From an uncultured bacterium (GTDB taxonomy: Bacteria; Planctomycetota; JAJSAM01; JAJVHW01): DNA of 64,000 nt. The stretch covers positions 62,001-126,000 of the forward strand of contig CALKVK010000030.1 of the NCBI GenBank assembly GCA_937996235.1. The letters are read 5' to 3'. Position numbers and translations under genes: made by a program. Under the pieces are notes generated by a model. That model was not told where the DNA came from, searched no databases, and saw nothing but the letters and a program-made list of their open reading frames with translations. This document shows positions 30,451 to 41,213 of this stretch, one piece after another; positions within the stretch are counted from its first letter, which is position 1, and each line of letters opens with the position of its first letter.

Positions 30451-32001
30451 ATGTCACGTCATGCCATGCAGAGGGTCCGTATCGCGCCGGCTCCGGTCGC
30501 GTTCGACGAGCAGTTCTACGCGCAGCTCCGCAAGACGCCCTGGGTCGGGCTCTCGCTCGTCGTGCACGGCGTCGTGCTCGGCCTGTTCCTGCTGATCCCG
30601 GCGTCCCCGCCGCGCGAGGCGCCGGTGGTCGTAGCCACGGCGGCGCTCGCGCCGCTCGACGAGGTCGCGCTCGACGATCCGCCGCCCCCGGACCCGAACG
30701 AGCACGTGGACAGCATCGACGAGCCCGAGTCCGTGCCGGAGAACGTCGAGATCGACGAGACGTTCCAGCGCGACGACGATCTGCCCACCGCGGGCGCGCT
30801 CGGCGACCCCGAGTTCATCGCGAGCGCGCCGTTCGAAGAGCGCTCCCTGAACTCCACGATCGGGATCGCCGGCGGCGCCGGCGGTGCCTTCGGTGACCGC
30901 GTGGGCGGCCACAGGAACGGCGGAGGGACGGGCGGGCGCGGGCGGCGCGGGCGCGACGTCGAGCGCGAGGCCGTGGACGACGCGCTCGACTGGCTCGCGC
31001 GGCACCAGTCGCCGACCGGCAACTGGGACGCCGACGGCTTCGACGCGCAGTGCCGGACCAACCGCTGCGGCGGCCTCGGCGAGGCGCCGTACGACCCGGG
31101 CGTGAGCGGCCTCGCGCTGCTCGCGTTCCTCGGCACCGGCGAGACCCACACCGCGGGTCCGCACCGCGAGGTGGTGAAGCGCGGGCTCGGGTGGCTGCGC
31201 GACATCCAGGACTCGGAGGGCTGCATCGGCCCGCGGACCTCGGGGCACTTCCAGTACAACCACACCATCGCGACGCTCGCGCTCGCCGAGGCGTACGGCC
31301 TGACCGGCAGCAAGCTCCTGCGCGAACCCGCGCAGCGTGCGATCGGCTTCGTCCAGACCTCGCAGAACCCCTACCTCGCGTGGCGCTACGGCGTGCGCGA
31401 CGGCGACAACGACACGTCCGTCACCGGCTGGGCCGTGATGGCGCTCAAGAGTGCCAAGATGGCCGGGCTCGAGGTCGACGGCGGCGCGTTCCGCGGCGCC
31501 CTGGCGTGGGTGGACAAGATGACGGAGCCCGAGCTCGGGCGCGTCGGCTACCAGCGCCGCGGCGGCGCACCGGCGCGCACGAACGAGATGCTCGAGCGCT
31601 TCCCGGCGGAGAACAGCGAGTCGATGACCGCCGTCGGCGTGCTCACCCGCGTCTTCTGCGGCCAGGACCCGGCGCAGGAGCCGCTGATCGGCCGCGGCAC
31701 CGAGCTGCTCGCGCGCCGCACGCCGCGCTGGGACGTCGATGCCGGCACCATCGACATGTACTACTGGTACTACGGCACGCTCGCGATGTTCCAGGTCGGC
31801 GGCGAGAGCTGGAAGACCTGGAACCAGGCGATGCGCGGCGCCATCGTCGACACCCAGCGCAAGGACCGCGCCCTCGACGAGCACGGCTCGTGGGACCCGC
31901 TCGGTCCGTGGGGTCCGGAGGGCGGCCGCGTCTACTCGACGGCCACGATGGCGCTCTGCCTCGAGGTCTACTACCGGTACGAGCGCGTCTTCGGTCGATG
32001 A
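30451..32001 (+). CDS. Membrane-anchored prenyltransferase/squalene-oxidase-repeat protein
   Basis: This 516-residue protein has a TonB-like start: a short cytoplasmic end, a membrane helix (VGLSLVVHGVVLGLFLLIP, about 32-50) and an acidic, proline-rich stretch (LDDPPPPDPNEHVDS). A Gly-rich segment follows (about 140-170). From about 180 to 505 it forms alpha-toroid repeats (VDDALDWLARHQSPTGNWD; PYDPGVSGLALLAFLGTGET; YNHTIATLALAEAYG; DNDTSVTGWAVMALKSAKM), as in terpene cyclases, but no catalytic DCTAE or DxDD motif is seen, so binding is more likely than cyclisation. A strong GGGAGGTG lies before the ATG. Confidence 0.85.
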   Translation: MSRHAMQRVRIAPAPVAFDEQFYAQLRKTPWVGLSLVVHGVVLGLFLLIPASPPREAPVVVATAALAPLDEVALDDPPPPDPNEHVDSIDEPESVPENVEIDETFQRDDDLPTAGALGDPEFIASAPFEERSLNSTIGIAGGAGGAFGDRVGGHRNGGGTGGRGRRGRDVEREAVDDALDWLARHQSPTGNWDADGFDAQCRTNRCGGLGEAPYDPGVSGLALLAFLGTGETHTAGPHREVVKRGLGWLRDIQDSEGCIGPRTSGHFQYNHTIATLALAEAYGLTGSKLLREPAQRAIGFVQTSQNPYLAWRYGVRDGDNDTSVTGWAVMALKSAKMAGLEVDGGAFRGALAWVDKMTEPELGRVGYQRRGGAPARTNEMLERFPAENSESMTAVGVLTRVFCGQDPAQEPLIGRGTELLARRTPRWDVDAGTIDMYYWYYGTLAMFQVGGESWKTWNQAMRGAIVDTQRKDRALDEHGSWDPLGPWGPEGGRVYSTATMALCLEVYYRYERVFGR

Positions 32002-32092
32002 CCGGTGTCACCGAATCGCGAGTGATAGACTCTTCCGCGAACGACGGGCGCGGGGTCGCGCAGGCTCCGCGCCCGGTCCGCAGGAGGAGTGC

Positions 32093-34582
32093 ATGTCCGT
32101 CCGTACCGTCCGGTCCCACGCCCTGACGCTCGCGTTGGTGCTCGCAGCGCTGCCGGCCCTCGTCGCCACGGCCGCGATCAGCGTCCAGCTCGGGAACGGC
32201 GACCAGGTCACCAGCCAGGTCAGCAGCCCGGGCGAGGTCGCGCTCTACCGCGTGACGCTCCCCGCGGGGGCGAAGCTCGCCGCGTCCGTGAAGGGCAAGA
32301 AGACGAAGACGTCCGCCGCCCCGGCGATGCAGCTCCGCATCCTCGACGAGTTCGACGACGACGTCTCGACGGGGCTCGTGAAGACGAGCAAGACGGGCGC
32401 GAAGGCCAAGGTCACGGTCGAGGAGACCGGCGAGTACGTGGTCGAGGTGCGCGCCACGGGCGACGCCGTCGGGCAGTACGCCGTGAAGGTGAAGTGGACG
32501 AGCCCGAAGGTCGCCAAGATCGCCGACGAGTTCTTCTTCGAGGGCGACGAGACCAGCATCGACGTCGCCGTCGATGACGACGCGCTGCTCAACCTCGCGA
32601 TCAAGGCGGGCGGCAGGTCGTCGTCGCGGCCGTTCTTCGACCGCGTCGAGGGCTTCGACTTCGAGCAGGACCTCGGGCACGCGACGAAGGTGAAGAAGTT
32701 CCCCCTCGCGGGCGGCGGCGACGTGACCGTCTACATCGGCAACGACGCGGGAGAGGGCACGATCGCCGGCTCCGTGAAGATCCAGCCCCCGAAGCTGAAG
32801 CCGCGCAAGATCCCGCTGCTCGACTCCGACATCGGCGGCGGCGACGGCAAGGACGCCACGGGCGCCGTGGCGAGCCCGAGCAAGGCGACCCTGATCGAGG
32901 CCGACGACGTCGACATCGGCGACATCTTCGGCTCGTCCGTGCTCGTGCCGCCGGGCGCCGTCTCCCAGCCGACGGCCATCGTGATCGCCTCGTCGCCCCC
33001 CATCCCGCCCCAGGGCAACGACACGCAGGGCGCGGGGCCGACGGTGTTCTTCGGGCCGTCCGGACTGCAGTTCCAGACGCCGGTCACCGTCACGATCCCG
33101 ATCGATCCGAACGCCGTGGACGACCCCGACGACGTGATCGTCCTGACGCGCGACGAGGACGGGAACGTGTCGGAGGTCGAGGGCGTCGACGTGGACGTCG
33201 ACGCGGGCGAGTGCAGCTTCCAGACGAGCCACTTCAGCTCGTTCCGCGCCTTCGCGAAGCGGCCGCCGGCGCGCTTCGACGTCGACGGCGACGGCCTCGA
33301 CGACCTGCTGCTGCCGGCGCCGGGCGCGGCGAGCGGCGCGGGGCGGGTGTACGTGTTCCGCGGCGCGCTGCTGGACGGCGGCGAGACGACCACGGCCACG
33401 CAGCCGCCGAACGTCTTCACGATCGAGGGCTCCACGCAGGGCGATGCGCTCGGCAGCTTCGTCACCGCGGGCGACTTCGACGGCGACGGGTCCGTCGACG
33501 TCATCGCGGCCGGCCAGCAGGTGCAGGACGGCTCCGTGCACGTGTTCCGCGGCGGCACGAGCTTCACGTCCACCACGCTCGCGAGCTCGTTCGTCGACTA
33601 CACGGGCGCGCGCGGCGACGGCGGCTTCAACTCGGTCGCCGTCGGCGACGTGAACAACGACGGGCGCGCCGACATCGTGATCGGCTGCGAGGGCGCGGGC
33701 ACGAACGTCGAAGGCCGCGTGTACGTGTTCTTCGGCACGGCGAACCCGATCGACGAGACGACCGCGGGCGCCGACCTCGTGTTCAGCGGCGAGCTGACGG
33801 GCGACCTGTTCGGCGCGCACGTCGCCGTGGGCGACGTGACCGGCGACGGCATCTCGGATCTCGTGATGGGCGCCGACATGATCGACAACCCCGGCCGCAC
33901 CGGGAAGGTGTACATCGTGCCCGGCGGCGGCGGCATCCAGGGCGGCGCCGCCGCGAACGCGCCGATCATCCTCTCCGGGGTCACGCAGGACGCCGGCTTC
34001 GGCGTGCACGTGGCCGTCGGCGACTTGACCGGCGACGGCCGCGCCGACGTGATCGTCTCGGAGGTCGACGAGAGCCTGAGCGCGGACGGCCGCGTGTTCG
34101 TCTTCCGCGGCGGCTCCACGCTCGCGAGCGGGACCAGCGCCGCCGCGCTGCGCTCGTACACGGCGAACTCCGGCGACGTCCTCGGCAGCTCGCTCGCGGT
34201 CGCCGACCTCGACGGCGACCGGGTGAAGGACCTGCTCATCGGCGCGTCGGGGGCCGGGCAGCTGAACGGCGCCATCTACTACGCGCCGGGCGGCACCGCG
34301 ACCGGCGCCGTGTCGCTGACCACGCCCATCGTCCTCGGCGAGGGCTTCCTCGAGGGCTTCCCCGTGCTCGCGCCGCCGATCCGCGGCGGGAGCCAGGACA
34401 TCGTCATCGCGTTCGCGCCGTTCAACGAGACGGGCGGCGTCCTCGCCGGCGCGTGCTACGTGTTCTTCGGCGACCTCCCGACCTCCGGGACGCCCATCAA
34501 CGCCGACGACGCGTCGCTCATCATTCGCGGTCAGGACTTCGAGGTCCTCGGCGGCGACGCGGACGCGATCGGCCAGCTCTGA
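32093..34582 (+). CDS. Secreted ZU5-like and FG-GAP repeat protein
   Basis: The 829-residue protein has a signal peptide (LTLALVLAALPALVATAA) and an AGGAGG site before the ATG at 32093. The N-terminal part (about 25-240) is a pair of prepeptidase-like beta domains (LYRVTLPAGAKLAASVKG; EYVVEVRATGDAVGQYAV). A ZU5-type segment follows (FGSSVLVPPGAVSQPTAIVI at about 280-300). From about 398 there are FG-GAP (integrin alpha-like) repeats with calcium-binding D-x-D/N-x-D-G loops: RFDVDGDGLDDLLLP, AGDFDGDGSVDVIAAG, VGDVNNDGRADIVIG, VGDVTGDGISDLVMG, VGDLTGDGRADVIVS and VADLDGDRVKDLLIG. It is probably a surface-exposed binding protein; its partner is unknown. Confidence 0.88.
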   Translation: MSVRTVRSHALTLALVLAALPALVATAAISVQLGNGDQVTSQVSSPGEVALYRVTLPAGAKLAASVKGKKTKTSAAPAMQLRILDEFDDDVSTGLVKTSKTGAKAKVTVEETGEYVVEVRATGDAVGQYAVKVKWTSPKVAKIADEFFFEGDETSIDVAVDDDALLNLAIKAGGRSSSRPFFDRVEGFDFEQDLGHATKVKKFPLAGGGDVTVYIGNDAGEGTIAGSVKIQPPKLKPRKIPLLDSDIGGGDGKDATGAVASPSKATLIEADDVDIGDIFGSSVLVPPGAVSQPTAIVIASSPPIPPQGNDTQGAGPTVFFGPSGLQFQTPVTVTIPIDPNAVDDPDDVIVLTRDEDGNVSEVEGVDVDVDAGECSFQTSHFSSFRAFAKRPPARFDVDGDGLDDLLLPAPGAASGAGRVYVFRGALLDGGETTTATQPPNVFTIEGSTQGDALGSFVTAGDFDGDGSVDVIAAGQQVQDGSVHVFRGGTSFTSTTLASSFVDYTGARGDGGFNSVAVGDVNNDGRADIVIGCEGAGTNVEGRVYVFFGTANPIDETTAGADLVFSGELTGDLFGAHVAVGDVTGDGISDLVMGADMIDNPGRTGKVYIVPGGGGIQGGAAANAPIILSGVTQDAGFGVHVAVGDLTGDGRADVIVSEVDESLSADGRVFVFRGGSTLASGTSAAALRSYTANSGDVLGSSLAVADLDGDRVKDLLIGASGAGQLNGAIYYAPGGTATGAVSLTTPIVLGEGFLEGFPVLAPPIRGGSQDIVIAFAPFNETGGVLAGACYVFFGDLPTSGTPINADDASLIIRGQDFEVLGGDADAIGQL

Positions 34583-34589
34583 CCGGTTG

Positions 34590-34639
34590 CGAGCGGGTCC
34601 GGTCGCGCGACGCGCGGTCGGATCCGCGCTGTCCGCTCG
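34590..34639. terminator. Inverted repeat between convergent genes, possible bidirectional terminator
   Basis: CGAGCGG (34590-34596) pairs with CCGCTCG (34633-34639) around a 36-base loop that contains further GC-rich complementarity. It lies in the 84-base gap between the convergent FG-GAP and secreted-protein genes. Confidence 0.3.
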
Positions 34640-34666
34640 GAACGACGTGCGTCCGACGCGCTGCGT

Positions 34667-36058
34667 TCAGCGCAGGTCGACCTGCGCGCCGCCGCGGCCG
34701 TCGAAGCTCTCGGTGCGGGTCAGCGCGCCGCCCTGCGGCGCATCGACGGACCACGTGAGCACGCCCCGCGGCGCGCTCCCGTCGCGCGGCACCGCGTAGC
34801 CCGCGGCGCTCGTGCGCAGCGTCGTGTTCGTGCGGTCCACGACCGTCTCCGCGCCCTCGAGCACGTCCACGCCGCGGGCGGGGTCGTGCGTGAGGGTCCA
34901 CGTGCCCGCGTGGAGCGCGGCGTCGCCCGTCACGGTCCAGTGCAGGGCGACGGGGCCGTCGAGCGAGAGCGGCGCGCCGGCCCCGCGGCCGGCGACCGCG
35001 AAGCGCACGCGGTACCGCAGCCGCCCGAGGGCCGGGTCGTCGAGCTCGTACGTGTAGACGACGCCCTCCGCGGCCGGCTCGGCAGTGCCGCGGACGAGCG
35101 TCTCGTCGAGCGTCGGTCGCGGGGCGATGGGCATGCCGACGCCGCCGGTGTGGCCGAGCGCACCGGACGTGTTCGCATAGAGCGCGCGCCCCGCGTCTGC
35201 CGTGGGGGCCGCGGGCGCGTCCGCGAGCGCGTCGCCCGCGCCGGTCGCCCCGTCCGCGGGCGGCAGCGCGACCGGCGGCTCGTGGTCGCCGGCCGCGGCC
35301 AGCCGCGGGTCCGCGAGCCAGCCGGTGTCGGGGTACCACGTCGAGACCGACGTGCGCTCGTCGGGGAGCTCCGGGAACGCGACCGTCGTGCCCGTGCGCC
35401 GGCTCGGCGCGACCACGCGCACCCGCGCGCGCCCCGCCCCCTCGGGCAGCTCCACCACGTAGTCGCCGCTCGCGGGCGCGGCGAGCCCGTCTCCGACGAG
35501 CGCGGCGTGGCGCGGCGTCCCGGGCAGGAGCTCGAGCGGCGGCTCGCCCGGTGCCGTCACGGTGACGGGGCTGTCGGCGCGCAGGCCGCGCACCTGCAGG
35601 AGCGAACCCGCGGCGACCCGCAGCGTCCGCGGTGTGCCCGCACGCAGCGCCGCGCTGCGGCGCGGGGCGCGGCGCACGTCGGTCGTCACCTCGTACGGGA
35701 TCTCGTGGCGCGTGAAGGTGGTGACCTGCACGAGGTGCGTGCCCGTGGACGCGACGCGGAACGGCCCGACGAGCGTCTCGCCGGCGACCACGCGCACGCG
35801 CGCCTGCTGGTTCACGAGGAGTCCCGTCGCGTCGTAGACGCGCACCGTCAGGTCCTCGGTCAGTTCGCGGGCGACGCGCACGCGCGCGCGGAAGCGGTCG
35901 CCGCGCACGAGGTCCACGGCGAGCAGGTGCCGGTCGCCGCACGCGCGCACCTGCCCCGTCACACGGTCCCCGGCGCGCACGGGCAGGACGCCCTCGGCGG
36001 CGGAAGCACCCGCGGCGACGCCGGCGATCAGGCAGAAGGAAGCGATACGGCGCTGCAT
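34667..36058 (-). CDS. Secreted protein of unknown function
   Basis: The 463-residue protein starts at ATG 36058 with a signal peptide (RIASFCLIAGVAAGASAAEG) after a GAGGGGG site. Residues about 25-120 resemble a prepeptidase C-terminal-like beta domain (VRAGDRVTGQVRACGDRHLL; LVQVTTFTRHEIPYEVTT). The middle has a Pro/Ala-rich linker, and the C-terminal half is a further beta-rich region (YRVRFAVAGRGAGAPLSL). No catalytic motif is recognised. A TAGCCT hexamer 36 bases upstream is a possible -10. Confidence 0.72.
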   Translation of the reverse strand: MQRRIASFCLIAGVAAGASAAEGVLPVRAGDRVTGQVRACGDRHLLAVDLVRGDRFRARVRVARELTEDLTVRVYDATGLLVNQQARVRVVAGETLVGPFRVASTGTHLVQVTTFTRHEIPYEVTTDVRRAPRRSAALRAGTPRTLRVAAGSLLQVRGLRADSPVTVTAPGEPPLELLPGTPRHAALVGDGLAAPASGDYVVELPEGAGRARVRVVAPSRRTGTTVAFPELPDERTSVSTWYPDTGWLADPRLAAAGDHEPPVALPPADGATGAGDALADAPAAPTADAGRALYANTSGALGHTGGVGMPIAPRPTLDETLVRGTAEPAAEGVVYTYELDDPALGRLRYRVRFAVAGRGAGAPLSLDGPVALHWTVTGDAALHAGTWTLTHDPARGVDVLEGAETVVDRTNTTLRTSAAGYAVPRDGSAPRGVLTWSVDAPQGGALTRTESFDGRGGAQVDLR

Positions 36059-36123
36059 GGCGGCCCCCTCGGTGTGGCCTGAGAGGCTACCAGTACCGGC
36101 GGGCGCGTGGGGGACCGGGTCGT

Positions 36124-37101
36124 TCAGCCGTCGAGCATGCCGTCCGGCGGGAAGAGCGCGTCGAGGCGCGAGAGAAGGGACGCGTCGAGGTGGACGTCGA
36201 GCGCGCCGAGGTTCTCCTCGAGCTGCGCCACGCTCGTCGCGCCCATGATGACGCTCGTCACGCCCTCGCGCGCCGCGGCCCACGCGAGCGCGAGCTGCGT
36301 GCGCGTGCAGCCGAGCTCGTCCGCGAGCGCCTTCATCTGCCGGATGCGGTCCAGGTGCTCCTCGCGCGCGAGCCGGCTGCGCAGCCACTCGATGCGCGCG
36401 AGGCGCGAGCCCTCGGGCAGCCCGGCGTCGTACTTGCCCGTGAGCAGGCCCGACGCGAGCGGGCTCCAGACGACGATGCCCATGCCCGTGTCGCGGGCCG
36501 CGGCGAGCACGTCGCCCTCCACCTTGCGGCGGGCGAGCAGGCTGTACTGCGGCTGCTCGACGCGCGGCGCGTGGGCGTTGCGGCGGTCTGCCACGGCGTG
36601 CACCTCGCGGAGCTGCGCGCCCGTCCACTCGGACGTGCCCCAGTAGAGGACCTTGCCCTGGCGGACGAGGTCGTCGAGCGCCATCACGGTCTCGTCGAGC
36701 GGGGTGTCCGCGTCGAAGCGGTGGCAGAAGAAGAGGTCGAGGTAGTCGGTGCCGAGGCGGTGCAGCGACTTCTCGACCGACTCGAACAGGTGCTTGCGCG
36801 AGAGGCCGCGGTCGTTCGGGTCCTCGCTCATGGGCCAGAAGGCCTTGCTGGAGATGACGAGCTCGTGGCGCGGGAAGTCCGCGAGCACCGCACCCATCAC
36901 CCGCTCCGCCTCGCCGCGTCCGTAGGCGTCGGCGATGTCGAAGAAGTTCACGCCGGCGTCGCGGGCGGCGGTCAGGATCTCCCGCACCAGCGCCTCGTCC
37001 GCGATGCTCGCCCCGAACGTGGTCCAGCCGCCGAGCGAGAGCTTCGAGAGCCGCAGCCCCGACGCGCCCATCCGGCGGTACTCCATATTGCGCTCGCTCA
37101 T
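36124..37101 (-). CDS. Aldo-keto reductase (Kv-beta/YghZ-like)
   Basis: The 325-residue protein has the AKR barrel with all four catalytic residues in place: D and Y in FFDIADAYGRGEAERVMG (about 55-72), K in LVISSKAFW (about 83-91) and H in FFCHRFDADTPL (about 124-135). The C-terminal NADPH-binding part is present (ALAWAAAREGVTSVIMGATS). The order and the YRRMGASGLRLSKLSLGGW start resemble YghZ and Kv-channel beta subunits. The substrate is not predictable. The ATG at 37101 follows GGAAGGAG by five bases. Confidence 0.92.
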   Translation of the reverse strand: MSERNMEYRRMGASGLRLSKLSLGGWTTFGASIADEALVREILTAARDAGVNFFDIADAYGRGEAERVMGAVLADFPRHELVISSKAFWPMSEDPNDRGLSRKHLFESVEKSLHRLGTDYLDLFFCHRFDADTPLDETVMALDDLVRQGKVLYWGTSEWTGAQLREVHAVADRRNAHAPRVEQPQYSLLARRKVEGDVLAAARDTGMGIVVWSPLASGLLTGKYDAGLPEGSRLARIEWLRSRLAREEHLDRIRQMKALADELGCTRTQLALAWAAAREGVTSVIMGATSVAQLEENLGALDVHLDASLLSRLDALFPPDGMLDG

Positions 37102-37372
37102 CACGGCTCCTTCCCGGGGACGTCGCGGCGGACCGCCGCGGGTCGGCGATGGTAGCCCGGTCCCGGCGCGGCGCGCCGCCCTCGCGCTGCCCGTGGCACC
37201 TGCGTCACGCGGCAGTGCCGGGATCCGGCGCCCCCCGCGCGGCCCTCACTCGGCGCGCGGCACGTCGCGGGGCCCGGGCTAACCTCCGCCACGGACGGAG
37301 CTCGGGCCGCGTCCGTCGCGCGGTGCGGATCCGCCGGGGCGCCGTGCGACGCGGCCGACGCGGAGATCACGG

Positions 37373-38062
37373 ATGAGCGGACTCGTCAGAGTGTTCAGGT
37401 CGTCGGTGGGGGCCAAGGCGTTGATGGCGCTCACCGGGCTCGGCCTGCTCGGCTTCGTCGTCGCGCACATGCTCGGCAACCTGCAGATCTTCGCGGGGCC
37501 CGAGAAGCTGAACGCGTACGCCGCGACGCTGCAGCACATGGGGCCGGGCCTGTGGGTCGCGCGCGCCGGGCTGCTCGCGCTGCTGCTCGTGCACGTCGGG
37601 ACGGCGCACCACCTCGTGCGGGCGAACCGCGCGGCGCGCCCGGTGCCCTATGCCGGCAAGAAGGACATCGCGACCACCTTCGCGGCGCGCACGATGTGGA
37701 TGACGGGCATCGTGGTCCTCGCGTTCGTCGCGTACCACCTCGCGCACTTCACGCTGCACGTGATGAACCCCGAGTTCTCGCAGTGGCAGGACGCGGCCCA
37801 GCGCCACGACGTGTACCGCATGGTGGTCGAGGGCTTCCGCGTGTGGTGGGTGAGCGCGATCTACTGCGTCGCGCAGTTCCTGCTCGGCGTGCACATCTCG
37901 CACGGCGCGTCGAGCGCGTTCCAGACGCTCGGCGTGCGCCACCCGCGGCTCGCGTTCCTGAAGCACGGCTTTGGGCCGCTCGTCGCGATCGTCATCGTGC
38001 TCGGGAACCTGTCGATCCCGCTCGCGGTCCTCGCGGGACTCGTGGGCAAGCAGGGAGTCTGA
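37373..38062 (+). CDS. sdhC: Succinate dehydrogenase cytochrome b558 subunit
   Basis: This 229-residue protein is the single membrane anchor of a non-classical SdhCAB complex. It has five hydrophobic helices, with candidate haem-ligand histidines in LLGFVVAHMLGNLQIF (about 25-40), LLLVHVGTAHHLVRAN, AYHLAHFTLHVMNP and FLLGVHISHGAS. The two-haem b558 form links succinate oxidation to low-potential menaquinone. A GGAG site is present before the ATG. sdhA follows with a two-base gap. Confidence 0.92.
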   Translation: MSGLVRVFRSSVGAKALMALTGLGLLGFVVAHMLGNLQIFAGPEKLNAYAATLQHMGPGLWVARAGLLALLLVHVGTAHHLVRANRAARPVPYAGKKDIATTFAARTMWMTGIVVLAFVAYHLAHFTLHVMNPEFSQWQDAAQRHDVYRMVVEGFRVWWVSAIYCVAQFLLGVHISHGASSAFQTLGVRHPRLAFLKHGFGPLVAIVIVLGNLSIPLAVLAGLVGKQGV

Positions 38063-38064
38063 CC

Positions 38065-39977
38065 ATGCAGCTCGACGCGAAGATCCCCGCCGGGCCGATC
38101 CAGGACAAGTGGGACCGCCACCGGCAGGAGATGAAGCTCGTCAACCCGGCGAACAAGCGGAAGTACCGCGTGATCGTCGTCGGCACCGGCCTCGCCGGCG
38201 GCTCCGCCGCCGCGAGCCTCGGCGAGCTCGGGTACCACGTGGACTGCTTCTGCTTCCAGGACAGCCCGAGGCGCGCGCACTCGATCGCCGCGCAGGGCGG
38301 CATCAACGCGGCGAAGAACTACCCGAACGACGGCGACAGCATCTGGCGCCTGTTCTACGACACCGTGAAGGGCGGCGACTTCCGCGCCCGCGAGGCGAAC
38401 GTCTACCGCCTCGCCCAGGTGAGCAACGACATCATCGACCAGTGCGTCGCGCAGGGCGTGCCGTTCGCGCGCGAGTACGGCGGCCTGCTCGACAACCGCT
38501 CGTTCGGCGGAGCGCAGGTCTCGCGCACCTTCTACGCGCGCGGCCAGACCGGGCAGCAGCTCCTGCTCGGCGCGTACCAGGCGCTCGCGCGCCAGATCCA
38601 CGCGAAGACCGTCACGATGCACCCGCGCACCGAGCTGCTCGACGTCGTCGTGCACGAGGGGCGCGCGCGCGGCATCGTCGTCCGCGACCTCGTCACCGGG
38701 AAGATCAGCTCCCACGCGGCCGACGCGGTCGTCCTCGCGACGGGCGGCTACAGCAACGTGTTCTTCCTCTCGACGAACGCGAAGGGCTGCAACGTCACGG
38801 CCACGTGGCGCGCGCACCGCCGCGGGGCCGGCTTCGCGAACCCCTGCTTCACGCAGATCCACCCGACGGGCATCCCGCCCTCGGGCGACCACGTCTCGAA
38901 GACGACGCTGATGTCGGAGTCGCTGCGCAACGACGGGCGCGTGTGGGTGCCGAAGAAGCCGGGCGACAAGCGCGCCGCCGCGCAGATCCCCGAATCCGAG
39001 CGCGACTACTACCTCGAGCGGCGCTACCCGTCGTTCGGCAATCTCGTGCCGCGCGACGTCGCCTCGCGCGCCGCGAAGGAGCGCTGCGACAGCGGGCACG
39101 GCGTCGGACCCGGCGGGCGCGGCGTCTTCCTGGACTTCCAGGACGCGATCAAGCGCCTCGGGCGCGACACCATCGCCGCGCGCTACGGCAACCTCTTCGA
39201 CATGTACCACCACATCGTGGACGTCGATCCGTACCAGGCGCCGATGGTGATCTACCCCGCGCCGCACTACACGATGGGCGGCCTCTGGGTGGACTACAAC
39301 CTCATGTCCACGATCCCCGGCCTGCACGTGATCGGCGAGGCGAACTTCTCCGACCACGGCGCGAACCGCCTCGGCGCGAGCGCGCTCATGCAGGGCCTCG
39401 CCGACGGCTACTTCGTGCTGCCGTACACGATCGGCGACTACCTCGCGCGCGCCGGCAACTCCGACGTGAAGGCCGACCACGCGGCGTTCCAGGCTGTCGA
39501 ACGCGAGGTCGGCGAGCGCATCAAGAAGCTGCTCGGCGTGGGCGGCAAGCGCAGCCCCGACTCGTTCCACCAGGAGCTCGGCCGCCTGATGTGGGACAAG
39601 TGCGGCATGGGCCGCACGGCAGAGGGCCTGAACGAGGCGCTCGCGCGCATCCCGGCGCTGCGCGAGGAGTTCTGGCGCGACGTCGCCGTGCCCGGCACCG
39701 GCGACACGCTGAACCAGACGCTCGAGAAGGCGGGCCGCGTGGCCGACTTCCTCGAGTTCGCCGAGACGATGTGCCTGGACGCGCTCGAGCGCGCCGAGTC
39801 CTGCGGCGGTCACTTCCGCGAGGAGTACCAGACGAAGGAAGGCGAGGCGCTGCGGCGCGACGACGAGTTCTGCTACGGCGCCGTGTGGGAGTTCCGCGGC
39901 GTCGGCGAGCGCCCGGCGCTGCACAAGGAGCCGCTGACGTTCGAGAACGTGCACCTTTCCACCCGGAGCTACAAGTG

Positions 39978-39978
<1 letters not shown>
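38065..39978 (+). CDS. sdhA: Succinate dehydrogenase flavoprotein subunit
   Basis: The 637-residue subunit oxidises succinate and donates electrons to the FeS subunit. FAD motif: VIVVGTGLAGGSAAASLGEL (about 33-52). Covalent-FAD histidine: RAHSIAAQGGINAAKNYPND (about 71-90). Substrate-binding regions include NPCFTQIHPTGIPPSG (about 262-277), and the catalytic-arginine end is PHYTMGGLWVDYN (about 402-414) with NRLGASALMQGLADGY. It is the long type found with b558 anchors in Bacteroidetes and Planctomycetota. It follows sdhC directly and overlaps sdhB by one base (TGATG). Confidence 0.95.
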
Positions 39979-40730
<752 letters not shown>

Positions 40731-40891
40731 ACGCGGCGCACGGCGCGCGGTTCCCCGCCGCGTGCCGCGTCACGACGACCCGCCGAGCGAGCGTCGGCCC
40801 GCAGCGCTCACCAGCTCAGGCGAAGAGTGCGGCGGGGACGCACTCACATGCTTGCCTCCGTTCGCGGCGTCCGCGATCGGCGAGCACGCGA

Positions 40892-40912
40892 GCGCTCGAC
40901 GCAGTCGAGCGC
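40892..40912 (+). terminator. Hairpin downstream of sdhB
   Basis: GCGCTCGAC and GTCGAGCGC form a perfect 9-bp stem with a GCA loop, 162 bases after the sdhB stop. No T-run follows it directly. Confidence 0.3.
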
Positions 40913-40930
40913 GAGAGGCGCGACGACGTC

Positions 40931-40948
40931 GGGGTTGCACACCCCTTT
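40931..40948 (+). terminator. Hairpin with short T tail downstream of sdhB
   Basis: GGGGT and ACCCC pair around TGCAC and are followed by TTT. It could end the sdh transcript together with the preceding stem. Confidence 0.35.
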
Positions 40949-41028
40949 CGAGGAGTGCCGACGCAGAGATCGCGACTCCGGCGACGCGCCGGGCGCGGGA
41001 CCTGGCGAACGGTCCGGGCTGGGAGCCT

Positions 41029-41213
41029 GTCCGAGAAACCCGTCGGAGCCGGTGAGCGAGCCACGTCGCACGCCGTTCCGGGGCGGCTGCTCCGCCCAGG
41101 CAGGCCGTTCGCCGCACAGCGCAGGCTCGATGAAGCTTCGGCAGCGGCGCCGCCTGCGACGCACGACGCCCGCCGCACCTGGACGAAGCCGATCCTCGAC
41201 GGGTTTCTCGGAC
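41029..41213. repeat. 17-bp perfect inverted repeat bounding 151 bases
   Basis: GTCCGAGAAACCCGTCG (41029-41045) recurs as its exact reverse complement at 41197-41213. The 185-base unit between and including them has no reading frame of note. It looks like the end structure of a small non-autonomous element or an IS remnant, or a large imperfect hairpin. No target-site duplication is evident. Confidence 0.5.

Noticed and set aside
34667..36628. N-terminal extension of the secreted protein to 653 residues
   Set aside because: The first 190 codons are antisense to the aldo-keto reductase gene; a signal peptide and Shine-Dalgarno site mark the ATG at 36058.
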